Origin: Micromonospora sp. WMMD812 | GTDB lineage: Bacteria > Actinomycetota > Actinomycetes > Mycobacteriales > Micromonosporaceae | Length of the DNA stretch: 64,000 nucleotides | Assembly (NCBI RefSeq): GCF_027497215.1 | Contig: NZ_CP114904.1 | Location: forward strand, 6,354,501-6,418,500 | Direction: 5' to 3' | Program-made: the position numbers and the translations under genes | Notes under the pieces: generated by a model | Told to the model about the DNA's origin: nothing | The model's input: the letters and a program-made list of their open reading frames with translations, nothing else | Database searches by the model: none | Shown: positions 1 through 8,403 of the stretch, piece by piece | How positions within the stretch are numbered: the stretch's first letter is position 1 | Layout of the letters: every line of letters begins with the position of its first letter

Positions 1-1036
1 TCGAGCAGTAGCAGACCGCCCGGTCGAGGAACATGATCTGCTTGTCCGGGTGGGCCAGCGCGAGCCGGCGCACCAGGTTGAGCTCCGTGCCCACCGCCCA
101 GGCCGAGCCGGCCGGCGCCGCCTCGATGGTCTTGATGATGTACTCGGTGGAGCCAACGTGATCCGCCGCGGTGACCACCTCGTGCCGGCACTCCGGGTGG
201 ACCAGCACGTTCACCCCGGGCACCCGCTCGCGGACGTCGTCGACGCTGTCGAGGGTGAACCGGCCGTGCACCGAGCAGTGCCCGCGCCAGAGGATCATCT
301 TCGCGTCGCGCAGCTGCTGCGGGGTCAGCCCACCGTTCGGCTTGTGCGGGTCGTAGAGCACGCAGTCGTCCAGCGAGTAGCCCATCTCCAGCACGGCCGT
401 GTTGCGGCCCAGGTGCTGGTCGGGCAGGAAGAGCACCTTCGACCCCTGCTCGAACGCCCAGTCCAGGGCCCGCTTCGCGTTGGACGAGGTGCAGACCAGC
501 CCGCCGTGGCGCCCCACGAAGCCCTTGATGTCCGCCGAGGAGTTCATGTAGGTGACCGGGACGGTCTGCTCCGCGATCCCCAGCTCGGCCAGCGCGTCCC
601 AGGCCGCCTCGACCTGCCCCAGCACCGCCATGTCCGCCATCGAGCAGCCGGCGGCTAGGTCGGGCAGGATCACCTTCTGGGCGTCGGAGGTGAGGATGTC
701 GGCGCTCTCGGCCATGAAGTGCACGCCGCAGAAGACGATGTACTCCGCGTCCGGCCGGGCCGCCGCCTCCCGGGCCAGCTTGAACGAGTCGCCGGTGACG
801 TCGGCGAACTGGATCACCTCGTCGCGCTGGTAGTGGTGGCCCAGCACGAACACCTTGGTGCCCAACGCCGCCTTCGCCGCCGCCGCCCGGGCCACCAGAT
901 CCGGGTCGCTCGGCGCCGGCAGGTCGCCCGGACACTCCACGCCGCGCTCGGTGGACGGGTCGCCGCCCCGGCCGAGCAACAGCAGTGCCGTGGCGGTGTT
1001 TGAGGGCTCTACCCAGGTCGAAGTCACGTCCTCCAT
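1..1036 (-). CDS. nadA: Quinolinate synthase A, partial (C-terminus beyond left edge)
   Basis: Condenses iminoaspartate with dihydroxyacetone phosphate to quinolinate in de novo NAD synthesis, using a [4Fe-4S] cluster. The translation shows NadA hallmarks: VFVLGHHYQRDEV near residue 60, VTGDSFKLAREA, FCGVHFMAESADIL, and later the Cys-containing PECRHEV and FLDRAVCYC segments that fit cluster ligands. ATG at 1036 is the first start giving the normal N-terminus; the frame stays open to base 1, so only the last few dozen residues should be missing. It is divergent from glycerate kinase, with 59 bp between the starts. Family assignment is secure. Confidence 0.96.
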   Translation of the reverse strand, partial: MEDVTSTWVEPSNTATALLLLGRGGDPSTERGVECPGDLPAPSDPDLVARAAAAKAALGTKVFVLGHHYQRDEVIQFADVTGDSFKLAREAAARPDAEYIVFCGVHFMAESADILTSDAQKVILPDLAAGCSMADMAVLGQVEAAWDALAELGIAEQTVPVTYMNSSADIKGFVGRHGGLVCTSSNAKRALDWAFEQGSKVLFLPDQHLGRNTAVLEMGYSLDDCVLYDPHKPNGGLTPQQLRDAKMILWRGHCSVHGRFTLDSVDDVRERVPGVNVLVHPECRHEVVTAADHVGSTEYIIKTIEAAPAGSAWAVGTELNLVRRLALAHPDKQIMFLDRAVCYCS

Positions 1037-1095
1037 GGTCCCACAGCGCGGGCGCGGCGCAGCTTCCCGCGATGTGTGCTGCCACACTGCTCGGC

Positions 1096-2244
1096 ATGCG
1101 CGTGCTGCTCTGTCCGGACAAGTTCGCCGGCACCCTGCCCGCCCCGGAGGTGGCCGCCGCGGTGGCCGACGGCTGGCGGGCCGTCGCCGCCGGTGACGAC
1201 CTGCTGATCCGGCCGCTCGCCGACGGCGGCCCGGGCTTCCTCGACGTCCTCGCCGACGCGCTGGAGGCCAGCCGGGTGCCGGTACGCACCGTCGACCCGC
1301 TCGGGCGGCCGGCGGGCGGTGAGATCCTGCTCACCGTCGACGGCACCGCGTACCTGGAGAGCGCTCAGGCCTGCGGCCTGCACCTGCTCGGGCCCGACGA
1401 GCGGGACCCGAAGGCGACCACCTCGTACGGGCTGGGGCTGCTGGTCGCCGCCGCGGTGGAACACGGCGCCCGGACCGTGGTGATCGGGCTGGGCGGCTCG
1501 GGCACCAACGACGGCGGCGCGGGCATGCTCACCGCGCTCGGCGTCACCCCGCTCGACGAGGCCGGCCTCGCCCTGCCGTACGGCGGCGCCGCGCTGGCCG
1601 CGGTCGCCAGGATCGACGGCGCGCCCCGGCTGCGTGACACCACGCTGGTCGCCGCCACCGACGTGGACAACCCGCTGCTCGGCCTGCACGGCGCGAGCAA
1701 CGTGTTCGGCCCGCAGAAGGGCGCGGACCGGGCCGACGTGCTGCTGCTCGACGCCGCGCTGGAACGCTTCGCGGCGGTGCTGGAGCGGGATCTGCCCGGC
1801 TGCCCGGCCGGCCTCGGCGCGCTGCCCGGCGGCGGGGCGGCCGGCGGCCTCGGCGCGGCGATCCTCGCCCTCGGGGGCCGCTGCGAGTCCGGCATCGGCC
1901 TGGTCACCCGCGCCATCGACCTCGACGCCGCGCTGGACGACGTCGACCTCGTGATCACCGGAGAGGGTTCCTTCGACCACCAGTCGCTGCGCGGCAAGGT
2001 GGTGGCCGGGGTGGCCGGGGCCGCCCGGGACCGGGGGGTGCCGTGCGTGGTCGTCGCCGGCCAGGTGAGCACCGGGCGGCGCGAGGCCGCCGCGGCGGGC
2101 GTGACCGACGCGTACAGCCTGGTGGAGCACTTCGGGGGCGAGGAGCGCGGCGGCCTCGCGGCCGCGCTCGACCGGCCCGCCGAGGGCCTGCGCGAGGTGG
2201 GCTCGCGGCTGGCCCGGCAGTGGAGCCGCGCGCGGGAGGTGTGA
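1096..2244 (+). CDS. glxK: Glycerate kinase (GlxK family)
   Basis: ATP-dependent phosphorylation of glycerate, 382 residues, the usual family length. The N-terminus MRVLLCPDKFAGTLPAPEVA, the block VIGLGGSGTNDGGAGML and the segment NVFGPQKGA are typical of GlxK/GarK kinases; the late VITGEGSFDHQS is also characteristic. The frame is open further upstream, but ATG 1096 gives the canonical MRVLLCPDK start. No ribosome binding site precedes it; a CACACT hexamer at 1083-1088 lies 7 nt before the ATG, which fits a leaderless transcript. It precedes erpA in the same orientation, as in mycobacteria (recalled synteny). Confidence 0.92.
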   Translation: MRVLLCPDKFAGTLPAPEVAAAVADGWRAVAAGDDLLIRPLADGGPGFLDVLADALEASRVPVRTVDPLGRPAGGEILLTVDGTAYLESAQACGLHLLGPDERDPKATTSYGLGLLVAAAVEHGARTVVIGLGGSGTNDGGAGMLTALGVTPLDEAGLALPYGGAALAAVARIDGAPRLRDTTLVAATDVDNPLLGLHGASNVFGPQKGADRADVLLLDAALERFAAVLERDLPGCPAGLGALPGGGAAGGLGAAILALGGRCESGIGLVTRAIDLDAALDDVDLVITGEGSFDHQSLRGKVVAGVAGAARDRGVPCVVVAGQVSTGRREAAAAGVTDAYSLVEHFGGEERGGLAAALDRPAEGLREVGSRLARQWSRAREV

Positions 2245-2304
2245 CCCACGCCGCGCGGGGAAGCCCCGAGGTCACGTCGCCGGGTCACCGGCCCGGAAGC
2301 GGCC

Positions 2305-2310
2305 TACAAT
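2305..2310 (+). promoter_or_regulatory. Putative -10 element (TACAAT) for erpA
   Basis: TACAAT is a near-consensus -10 hexamer in the 153-bp gap before erpA. No convincing TTGACA-like -35 is seen at 16-19 bp upstream. It would give a 5' leader of roughly 80 nt. Confidence 0.4.
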
Positions 2311-2397
2311 CAAAAACTGGACCACAGTGGGAATCGCTGGCCGGCGGGTGACGTTGGTCGGGACGACCACAACCAACGCGCGCAGGGAGAATTCCAC

Positions 2398-2766
2398 GTG
2401 ACCACGCCAGCGCAGACCGAGTCGACCGAGGCCAAGGCCGCCACGTCCGTCGTCCTCACCGACGTCGCGGCGCAGAAGGTCAAGGCCCTGATCGAGCAGG
2501 AAGGCCGCGACGACCTGCGGCTCCGCGTCGCGGTGCAGCCCGGCGGCTGCTCCGGCCTGCGGTACCAGCTCTTCTTCGACGAGCGTTCGCTCGACGGTGA
2601 CATCGTCACCGACTACGACGGTGTCGAGGTCGTCGTCGACCGGATGAGCAACCCCTACCTGGCCGGTGCCACGATCGACTTCGCCGACCGGATCGACGCC
2701 CAGGGCTTCACCATCGACAACCCCAACGCGGGCAGCTCCTGCGCCTGTGGTGACTCGTTCAGCTGA
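2398..2766 (+). CDS. erpA: ErpA/HesB-family iron-sulfur cluster insertion protein
   Basis: A-type Fe-S carrier of 122 residues that would deliver clusters to client apoproteins in the cytosol. The core holds the three conserved cysteines: PGGCSGLRYQL (first Cys about residue 48) and the C-terminal SSCACGDSF (two Cys). The N-terminal 20 residues are a variable T/A/E-rich extension. The GTG start at 2398 is preceded by AGGGAG about 9 nt upstream. It lies between glxK and adoK, close to respiratory genes and a cysteine desulfurase that use or supply Fe-S clusters. A strong hairpin follows the stop codon. Confidence 0.94.
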   Translation: MTTPAQTESTEAKAATSVVLTDVAAQKVKALIEQEGRDDLRLRVAVQPGGCSGLRYQLFFDERSLDGDIVTDYDGVEVVVDRMSNPYLAGATIDFADRIDAQGFTIDNPNAGSSCACGDSFS

Positions 2767-2788
2767 GTCGACCTCCGCGTCAGCACGG

Positions 2789-2816
2789 CGGGGCCGTCCC
2801 TTCGGGGGCGGCCCCG
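2789..2816 (+). terminator. GC-rich hairpin after erpA
   Basis: The arms CGGGGCCG and CGGCCCCG enclose a C/T/G-rich loop, 22 nt after the erpA stop codon. There is no U tract, which is usual for actinobacterial terminators. Confidence 0.65.
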
Positions 2817-2893
2817 TCGTCGTCTGCGCCCCGGTGTCGCGCAGATGGCCGTTGTCCGACCGACCGGACACGGGTGGATTGACGGACCGGTAG

Positions 2894-3907
<1,014 letters not shown>

Positions 3908-3923
3908 CCCCCGCCGTCAGTTC

Positions 3924-4001
3924 CCCGCGATCTTGCGGTTCCTGCCCCTGGTTCGCGGCAGTCGTCCCGGTTCGACCGGGCACGAAGTGCAAGATCGCGG
4001 G
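3924..4001. repeat. REP-like palindromic element, family A, copy 1
   Basis: The arms CCCGCGATCTTGC (3924-3936) and GCAAGATCGCGGG (3989-4001) are perfect inverted repeats. A second small hairpin, CCCGGT-TCG-ACCGGG (3966-3980), lies inside. The element fills the gap between two convergent genes (adoK and tusA). A second copy with the same arms is at 44125-44200, also between convergent genes. It may act as a bidirectional terminator. Confidence 0.85.
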
Positions 4002-4041
4002 TCCCCGGCGCGCCCTGCGCCGGGGAGGCGGGTCGCGCGGG

Positions 4042-4275
4042 TCAGTGCTGGCGGCGGACGTCGTAGGCGGGGCCGTCCGGGCCGGCGACCCGGCCGACGA
4101 ACTCCTGGCCGCGCATCCGGCACCAGGCGGGGATGTCCACCGCCGCCGCCGGATCGTCGGCCAGCACCCGGACCACCGTGCCGACCGGCAGCTCCGGCAG
4201 CCGCCGGGCCACCGCGATCACCGGCAGCGGGCAGCGCTGCCCGCGGCAGTCGAGCACCTCGTCCGGCACCGTCAC
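4042..4275 (-). CDS. TusA-family sulfurtransferase
   Basis: Small SirA/TusA-fold protein of 77 residues that would carry persulfide sulfur on its conserved cysteine. The motif DCRGQRCPLPVIAV places the predicted sulfur-carrying Cys at residue 15. GTG at 4275 overlaps the stop codon of the upstream cysteine desulfurase as GTGA, so translation is very likely coupled and the desulfurase is the likely sulfur donor. In some actinomycetes the two domains are annotated as one fused protein (recollection); here they are separate genes. It ends 41 nt from the palindrome shared with adoK. The acceptor pathway is unknown. Confidence 0.9.
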   Translation of the reverse strand: MTVPDEVLDCRGQRCPLPVIAVARRLPELPVGTVVRVLADDPAAAVDIPAWCRMRGQEFVGRVAGPDGPAYDVRRQH

Positions 4276-5423
4276 AGCCCCACCACCCCCGCCTCGGCCC
4301 GCAGGTCGGCGACGATCCCGGGCAGCTCGGCGAGGAACCGCTCGACATCCGCCGCCGACGTCTCCCGGTGCAGCGACACCCGCACGTTGCCGTGCGAGAG
4401 CACGCCCATCGCCTCCAGCACGTGCGACGGTCGCAGCGTCGAGGAGGTGCAGGACGAGCCGGAGGAGACCGCGAAGCCGCGTCGGTCCAGCGCGTGCAGC
4501 AGCGCCTCGCCGTCGACGTACAGACAGGAGAACGTGACCAGGTGCGGCAGGCGGCGCTGCGGGTCGCCGACCACCTCCACGTCCGGGACCTCCGCCGCCA
4601 CCCGGGCGCGGATCAGGTCCACCAGCGGCGCCAACCGGGCCGCCTCGGCCACGGCGTCGGCCGCCACCGCGCGCAGGCTCGCCGCCGCCGCGACCACCGC
4701 CGGCAGGTTCAACGCCCCGGGCGTACGGCCGGCCTCCCGGTCGTCGGCCGGATACGGCGACTCCCAGCGGGTGCCCTTGCGCACCACGAGCAGACCCACA
4801 CCGGCCGGACCACCCCACTTGTGCGCGCTGGCGGTCAGCACGGACCAGCCCGCCGGCACCGGCACCCGACCCACCGCCTGGGCGCCGTCCACGTACAGCG
4901 GCACATCGACGTCGGCGCACGCGGCGGCGGCCTCGGCCACCGGCTGGAGCGTGCCCACCTCGTGACTCGCGGCGATCAGCGCGGCGAGCGCCACCCCCGG
5001 CGCGCGGACCGCGGCCGCCCACCCGTCCACGTCCAGTCCGCCGAGCCGGTCGACCGGCACCGAGGTCGCGGTGCCCCCGCCCGCCACGTGCCGTTCGGCG
5101 GCGTGCAGCACGGCCGAATGTTCGATCGTCGAGTGCACGAAGGTCCGCCCCACCCGGCGGCGCCCGGCCAGGCCACCGAGCACCGCCGCGTGCGCGGCGG
5201 CCGTGCCGCTGGCGGTGAAGGAGAGCTCGTCGGGGCGTACGCCCAGGGTCTCCGCGGTCGCGCCTCGCGCCGCGTCGAGGAGTTGGCGGGCCCGGCGGGC
5301 CTGCGTGTAGAGCTTGCCCGGGTCGGCCCAGCCGTCGTCGAGGGCGGCCAGCAGCGCCTGCCGGGCGACCGGATGCAGCGGCGCGGCGGTGGCCGCGTCC
5401 AGGTAGACCGGGGAAGCGCTCAC
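4272..5423 (-). CDS. Cysteine desulfurase (class V aminotransferase fold, IscS/NifS-like)
   Basis: PLP enzyme of 383 residues that abstracts sulfur from cysteine. Visible features are the cofactor segment VHSTIEHSAV (His near 102), VPLYVDGAQAVG, the Schiff-base lysine K202 in SAHKWGG, and the mobile Cys loop SSGSSCTSS with C325. The SAHK motif and long loop fit class I (IscS/NifS). It is divergent from ctaC and coupled to tusA by a 4-nt overlap. The partner and position next to cytochrome oxidase genes suggest sulfur trafficking for respiration or a tRNA/cofactor thiolation route; the precise role is not shown by the sequence. Confidence 0.9.
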   Translation of the reverse strand: MSASPVYLDAATAAPLHPVARQALLAALDDGWADPGKLYTQARRARQLLDAARGATAETLGVRPDELSFTASGTAAAHAAVLGGLAGRRRVGRTFVHSTIEHSAVLHAAERHVAGGGTATSVPVDRLGGLDVDGWAAAVRAPGVALAALIAASHEVGTLQPVAEAAAACADVDVPLYVDGAQAVGRVPVPAGWSVLTASAHKWGGPAGVGLLVVRKGTRWESPYPADDREAGRTPGALNLPAVVAAAASLRAVAADAVAEAARLAPLVDLIRARVAAEVPDVEVVGDPQRRLPHLVTFSCLYVDGEALLHALDRRGFAVSSGSSCTSSTLRPSHVLEAMGVLSHGNVRVSLHRETSAADVERFLAELPGIVADLRAEAGVVGL

Positions 5424-5513
5424 GACTCCCTACGTTATCGCGCCGAACAGGTCAAGATCCCCCGATGGGGGCCGGACAGTGACCCCAACACGGTCCAGCC
5501 GGTCATGGTCGAG

Positions 5514-5519
5514 TAATCT
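5514..5519 (+). promoter_or_regulatory. Putative -10 element (TAATCT) for ctaC-ctaF
   Basis: The best -10-like hexamer in the 197-bp gap between the divergent desulfurase and ctaC genes. It would leave a leader of about 95 nt. A small CCCCC-GAT-GGGGG hairpin lies upstream near 5457-5471. The -35 region is not clear. Confidence 0.4.
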
Positions 5520-5620
5520 GCGACCGTCGGTGACGCCTTTGCCGCCGGTGTTGTCGCTCCGCCCGTCGGAGGTCGACAGAACAGAAGAGACACCGCGGCG
5601 CGCTAGGGAGGCAGGACCAG

Positions 5621-6586
5621 GTGGTCGCAAGGAGTTCGGAGGTACGGCCGTCGGCCGTACGGCACAGCGCTTCCCCAGGAGCCGGTGGGCGCCGGGGGCG
5701 TGGTGCCGGTCGTCTCGCCGGGCTCGGTCTCGGCGGTGTGGCGCTGCTGGTCCTGCTCACGGGCTGTGACGTCGGCGCGACGTTCGACGGCTTCGGCTGG
5801 CCGCAGGGCGGCATCTCCCCGGAGTCGCACCGGATGTACGACCTGTGGATCGCGTCCTGCATCGCGGCGCTCGCGGTCGGCGTGTTCGTCTGGGGCCTGA
5901 TCTTCTGGTGCGTCGTGCGCTACCGGAAGCGGGGCAACGACCTGCCGGTGCAGACCCGCTACAACATGCCGATGGAGTTCCTCTACACCATCGCGCCGAT
6001 CCTGATCGTCTCCGTGCTCTTCTACTACACGGCGATCGTGCAGACCGACGTCAACAAGACGTCGCGGAACCCCGACGTCACCGTCGAGATCGTCGCGTTC
6101 AAGTGGAACTGGCAGTTCAACTACCGCGACGGCCAGGGCGTGGACGCCAACACCGTCGCCTCGACGCTCGGCACCAGCGAGGTCATCCCGATCCTGGTCC
6201 TGCCGACCGACCGGTCCATCCGGTTCGAGGAGACCAGCCGGGATGTCATCCACTCGTTCTGGGTGCCGGAGATGCTGTTCAAGCGGGACGTCATGCCCGG
6301 CAAGATCCGCAACGTGTTCGAGGTCGAGCGCCTGGACACCGAGGGCGCCTACGTCGGCCGCTGCGCCGAGCTGTGCGGCACCTACCACGCGTTCATGAAC
6401 TTCGAGCTGCGCGTCGTCTCGCCCGAGCAGTACGACCAGTTCCTCGCGGCCAAGCAGGCCGGCCGGACCACGCAGGAAGCGCTGAGCGCGATCGGCGAGG
6501 ACCCGTACGCGCAGACGACCAGTCCGTTCGACACCCGGCGTACGAAGAACAACTTCAACCCGGACGACCTGCCGGCCGGAAGCTGA
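5621..6586 (+). CDS. ctaC: Cytochrome c oxidase subunit II (aa3-type)
   Basis: CuA-bearing subunit of the terminal oxidase, anchored in the membrane with an extracellular cupredoxin domain; 321 residues. A lipobox LLTGC places the modified Cys at residue 49. Transmembrane segments lie near 74-98 and 120-141. CuA ligands are visible as H211 and the motif GRCAELCGTYHAFM (C248, E250, C252, H256, M259). GTG 5621 is preceded by GGGAGG. It is followed after 10 nt by ctaF. No subunit I gene (ctaD) adjoins it, unlike the ctaCDFE layout I recall from Streptomyces. Confidence 0.97.
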   Translation: MVARSSEVRPSAVRHSASPGAGGRRGRGAGRLAGLGLGGVALLVLLTGCDVGATFDGFGWPQGGISPESHRMYDLWIASCIAALAVGVFVWGLIFWCVVRYRKRGNDLPVQTRYNMPMEFLYTIAPILIVSVLFYYTAIVQTDVNKTSRNPDVTVEIVAFKWNWQFNYRDGQGVDANTVASTLGTSEVIPILVLPTDRSIRFEETSRDVIHSFWVPEMLFKRDVMPGKIRNVFEVERLDTEGAYVGRCAELCGTYHAFMNFELRVVSPEQYDQFLAAKQAGRTTQEALSAIGEDPYAQTTSPFDTRRTKNNFNPDDLPAGS

Positions 6587-6596
6587 GGGAGCGGGC

Positions 6597-7022
6597 ATGA
6601 AGACCGAGTGGCGTATCTTCCTGATCATCGCCGGGTTCCTCGCCGGCGCGACCGTCCTCTACGGCGCGTGGACGCACGGCGAGTCCGGCAACGTCGAATG
6701 GGTCGGCACGGTGGCCCTGCTGCTGTCCTTCCTGCTGTGCTCGATGTGCGGGGGCTTCTTCTGGTTCGTCTCCCGCCGGATCGACCTCCGCCCCGAGGAC
6801 CGTCCGGACGCGGAGATCGCCGACGGCGCCGGTGAGATCGGCTTCTTCAGCCCGGGCAGCTACTGGCCGTTCGGCCTGGCGCTCGCCGCCGCCATCGCGG
6901 GTCTCGGCCTGGTGTTCTGGCAGTTCTGGCTGCTCGGCGCCGGCCTGGTGGCGGTCATCTTCGCCGCCTGCGGGCTGCTCTTCGAGTACTACACCGGCAC
7001 CCGGCGCACCGCCGAGCACTGA
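6597..7022 (+). CDS. ctaF: Cytochrome c oxidase subunit IV, actinobacterial CtaF
   Basis: Small actinobacteria-specific subunit of the aa3 oxidase, 141 residues. It shows four hydrophobic segments (about 6-24, 38-58, 88-108, 111-130) and the typical N-terminus MKTEWRIFLIIAGF. The conserved loop GAGEIGFFSPGSYWP precedes the third helix. It starts 10 nt after the ctaC stop, so the two are co-transcribed. A perfect hairpin follows the stop codon and closes this short operon. Confidence 0.95.
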   Translation: MKTEWRIFLIIAGFLAGATVLYGAWTHGESGNVEWVGTVALLLSFLLCSMCGGFFWFVSRRIDLRPEDRPDAEIADGAGEIGFFSPGSYWPFGLALAAAIAGLGLVFWQFWLLGAGLVAVIFAACGLLFEYYTGTRRTAEH

Positions 7023-7048
7023 GCCCGGCGGCACCACCCGATCACGAC

Positions 7049-7080
7049 GAAGGCCCGCCTCCCCCGGGAGGCGGGCCTTC
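7049..7080 (+). terminator. Perfect hairpin after ctaF
   Basis: GAAGGCCCGCCTCCC pairs with GGAGGCGGGCCTTC around a tiny loop, 26 nt after the ctaF stop. Strong intrinsic terminator without a U tract. Confidence 0.85.
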
Positions 7081-7128
7081 GCACGTCCCTCGCCGGGCCG
7101 GCCGGCCCCGCACACGCGCACCCTCGGG

Positions 7129-7385
7129 TTGCGCGGTCCTCGGGTGGCGCGGTCCTGGCGTGGGCGCCCTTGCGTGGCGCGGTCCGTGGGTGGCGCGGTC
7201 CTCGGGTGGCGCGGTCCTGGCGTGGGCGCCCTTGCGTGGCGCGGTCCGTGGGTGGCGCGGTCCTCGGGTGGCGCGGTCCTGGCGTGGGCGCCCTTGCGTG
7301 GCGCGGTCCGTGGGTGGCGCGATCCTTGGGTGGCGCGCCCTTGCGTGGCGCGGCCCTCGCATGGCGCGCCCCTCGCGTCGCGCGC
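7129..7385. repeat. Minisatellite: about three 62-bp units built from a GTGGCGCGGTCC core
   Basis: Units start at 7145, 7207 and 7269 and are nearly identical over 62 bp. Each unit contains three GTGGCGCGGTCC-type cores and one GGGCGCCCTTGCG spacer. Degenerate cores continue to about 7385. All frames through it stay open because of composition, but none looks like a gene. The whole 7023-7624 gap (602 bp) between ctaF and the zinc-ribbon gene holds only the terminator, this repeat and a palindrome at 7422-7454. Confidence 0.9.
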
Positions 7386-7421
7386 CCAATGCGCGGCGTT
7401 GATCGACTCCTTGTCGGCGAT

Positions 7422-7454
7422 ATGGCGGTGTTCCGGCGTGACGGACACCGCCAT
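7422..7454. repeat. Inverted repeat, family C (ATGGCGGTGT / ACACCGCCAT)
   Basis: 10-bp perfect arms at 7422-7431 and 7445-7454 flank a 13-nt loop. It lies in otherwise unassigned DNA downstream of the minisatellite. From memory, similar GGCGATATGGCGGT palindromes recur in Micromonosporaceae intergenic DNA; only one copy is seen here. Confidence 0.6.
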
Positions 7455-7624
7455 TTCGGCGATCTGGCGGCGGCGAGGGACCGCGCACCATGCCGAGCCG
7501 CAGCATGCAGAGCCGCACCACACGGGGCTACGAATCGCGAGGGATTCCGCGGGCGGCGAGCGCCTGGTGAGCTGCGGGAGTGGGAGGGGCCGGGCGGTGC
7601 GGCGGTCGGGCGTTAGCGGGGCCC

Positions 7625-7831
7625 TCAGGCGGCGTGGCGGTGGGCCGGAGGCCGGCGACGGCGGGCGTCGAGCCGCGGTGTGCGGAAGGTGAACGTCGCG
7701 ATCAGCACGGCAGCGCCGCAGCCGGTGCAGACCAGCTCGGGGCAGTCGGCGCCGTGCCCGTCGGCGCACGGTGGCGCCTCGAACGGCTGAACGCCCTCGC
7801 AGGTGTCACAGTGGAATTCGCGGTCCGACAC
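7625..7831 (-). CDS. Small zinc-ribbon-like protein
   Basis: Sixty-eight-residue protein with spaced cysteine pairs: FHCDTCEG near the N-terminus, a central DGHGADCPEL, then LVCTGCGAA, followed by an Arg-rich tail. This suggests one bound zinc. GTG 7831 is chosen because AGGAG lies 7 nt upstream and coding bias starts there. I do not recognise a characterised homologue; the function is unknown. It is downstream of trpD but separated by 572 bp that includes a G-rich tract, so it probably has its own promoter. Confidence 0.75.
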   Translation of the reverse strand: MSDREFHCDTCEGVQPFEAPPCADGHGADCPELVCTGCGAAVLIATFTFRTPRLDARRRRPPAHRHAA

Positions 7832-8090
7832 GGGCGTCTCCTCTCGCTCCGGTCCGCCGGCAGGTGCCGCACACGACGGAGGTGAATCACTCCGATGTAG
7901 TTTCGCATGCTGGTCCGACAGGACCGGGCCGCCGGGCGGCCCTGCCCGCCTCTGCGGCCGCCCACCTGCGGAAACCGGAGCCTGGCGTGTCGAGAGTCGG
8001 TGACCGGAGCCGGCGATCCACTCGGGTTCCAGGAAACCGAGGTGTCGTGCCCGGTGGGACACCCCGACCTTCTTGATGTCGAGTCGATCA

Positions 8091-8265
8091 CCCCGGCCCC
8101 CGGCCCCCCGGCCCCGGCCCCCGGCCCCCCGGCCCCGGCCCCCGGCCTCCCGGCCCCGGCCCCCGGCCCCGGCCCCCGGCCCCGGCCCCCGGCCCCGGCC
8201 CCCGGCCCCGGCCCCCGGCCCCGGCCCCCGGCCCCGGCCCCCGGCCCCGGCCCCCGGCCCCGGCC
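8091..8265. repeat. CCCCGG-type low-complexity tract (13-bp unit), G-rich on the minus strand
   Basis: About 175 bp of alternating GGCCCC and GGCCCCC, a 13-bp period, with only rare substitutions. On the minus strand it reads as GGGG and GGGGG runs separated by CC. It occupies the centre of the 572-bp gap (7832-8403) between trpD and the zinc-ribbon gene; the rest of the gap shows no gene. Frames through it give Pro/Ala/Gly strings that are composition artefacts. Confidence 0.9.
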
Positions 8266-8403
8266 TCCGGGCTCGGGGCCGGCCGCAGGCCCGCGTGTCC
8301 GGGGGCACCGGGCCGACCGCCGACCGGCCTACGCGCTCGGGTCGGCGCGACCAGGGCCGGCCGTCGGGCCGTCCGTGGGGAACGTGCGTTGGTGGGGGAG
8401 CGG

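Noticed and set aside
7145..7330. Regularly spaced repeats as a CRISPR array
   Set aside because: The 62-bp units are identical throughout, including the parts that would be spacers; no cas genes are nearby.
7136..7616. Open frames on both strands across the minisatellite, giving Arg/Gly/Trp-rich repetitive proteins
   Set aside because: All frames are open because of the repeat composition; no ribosome site, no conserved motif, and the 62-bp unit shifts frame every copy.
7702..8091. Minus-strand frame starting MRNYIGVIHLRR overlapping the zinc-ribbon gene
   Set aside because: Out of frame with the conserved zinc-ribbon ORF and Arg/Pro-rich after about 12 residues. The start could still be a leader, but nothing supports it.
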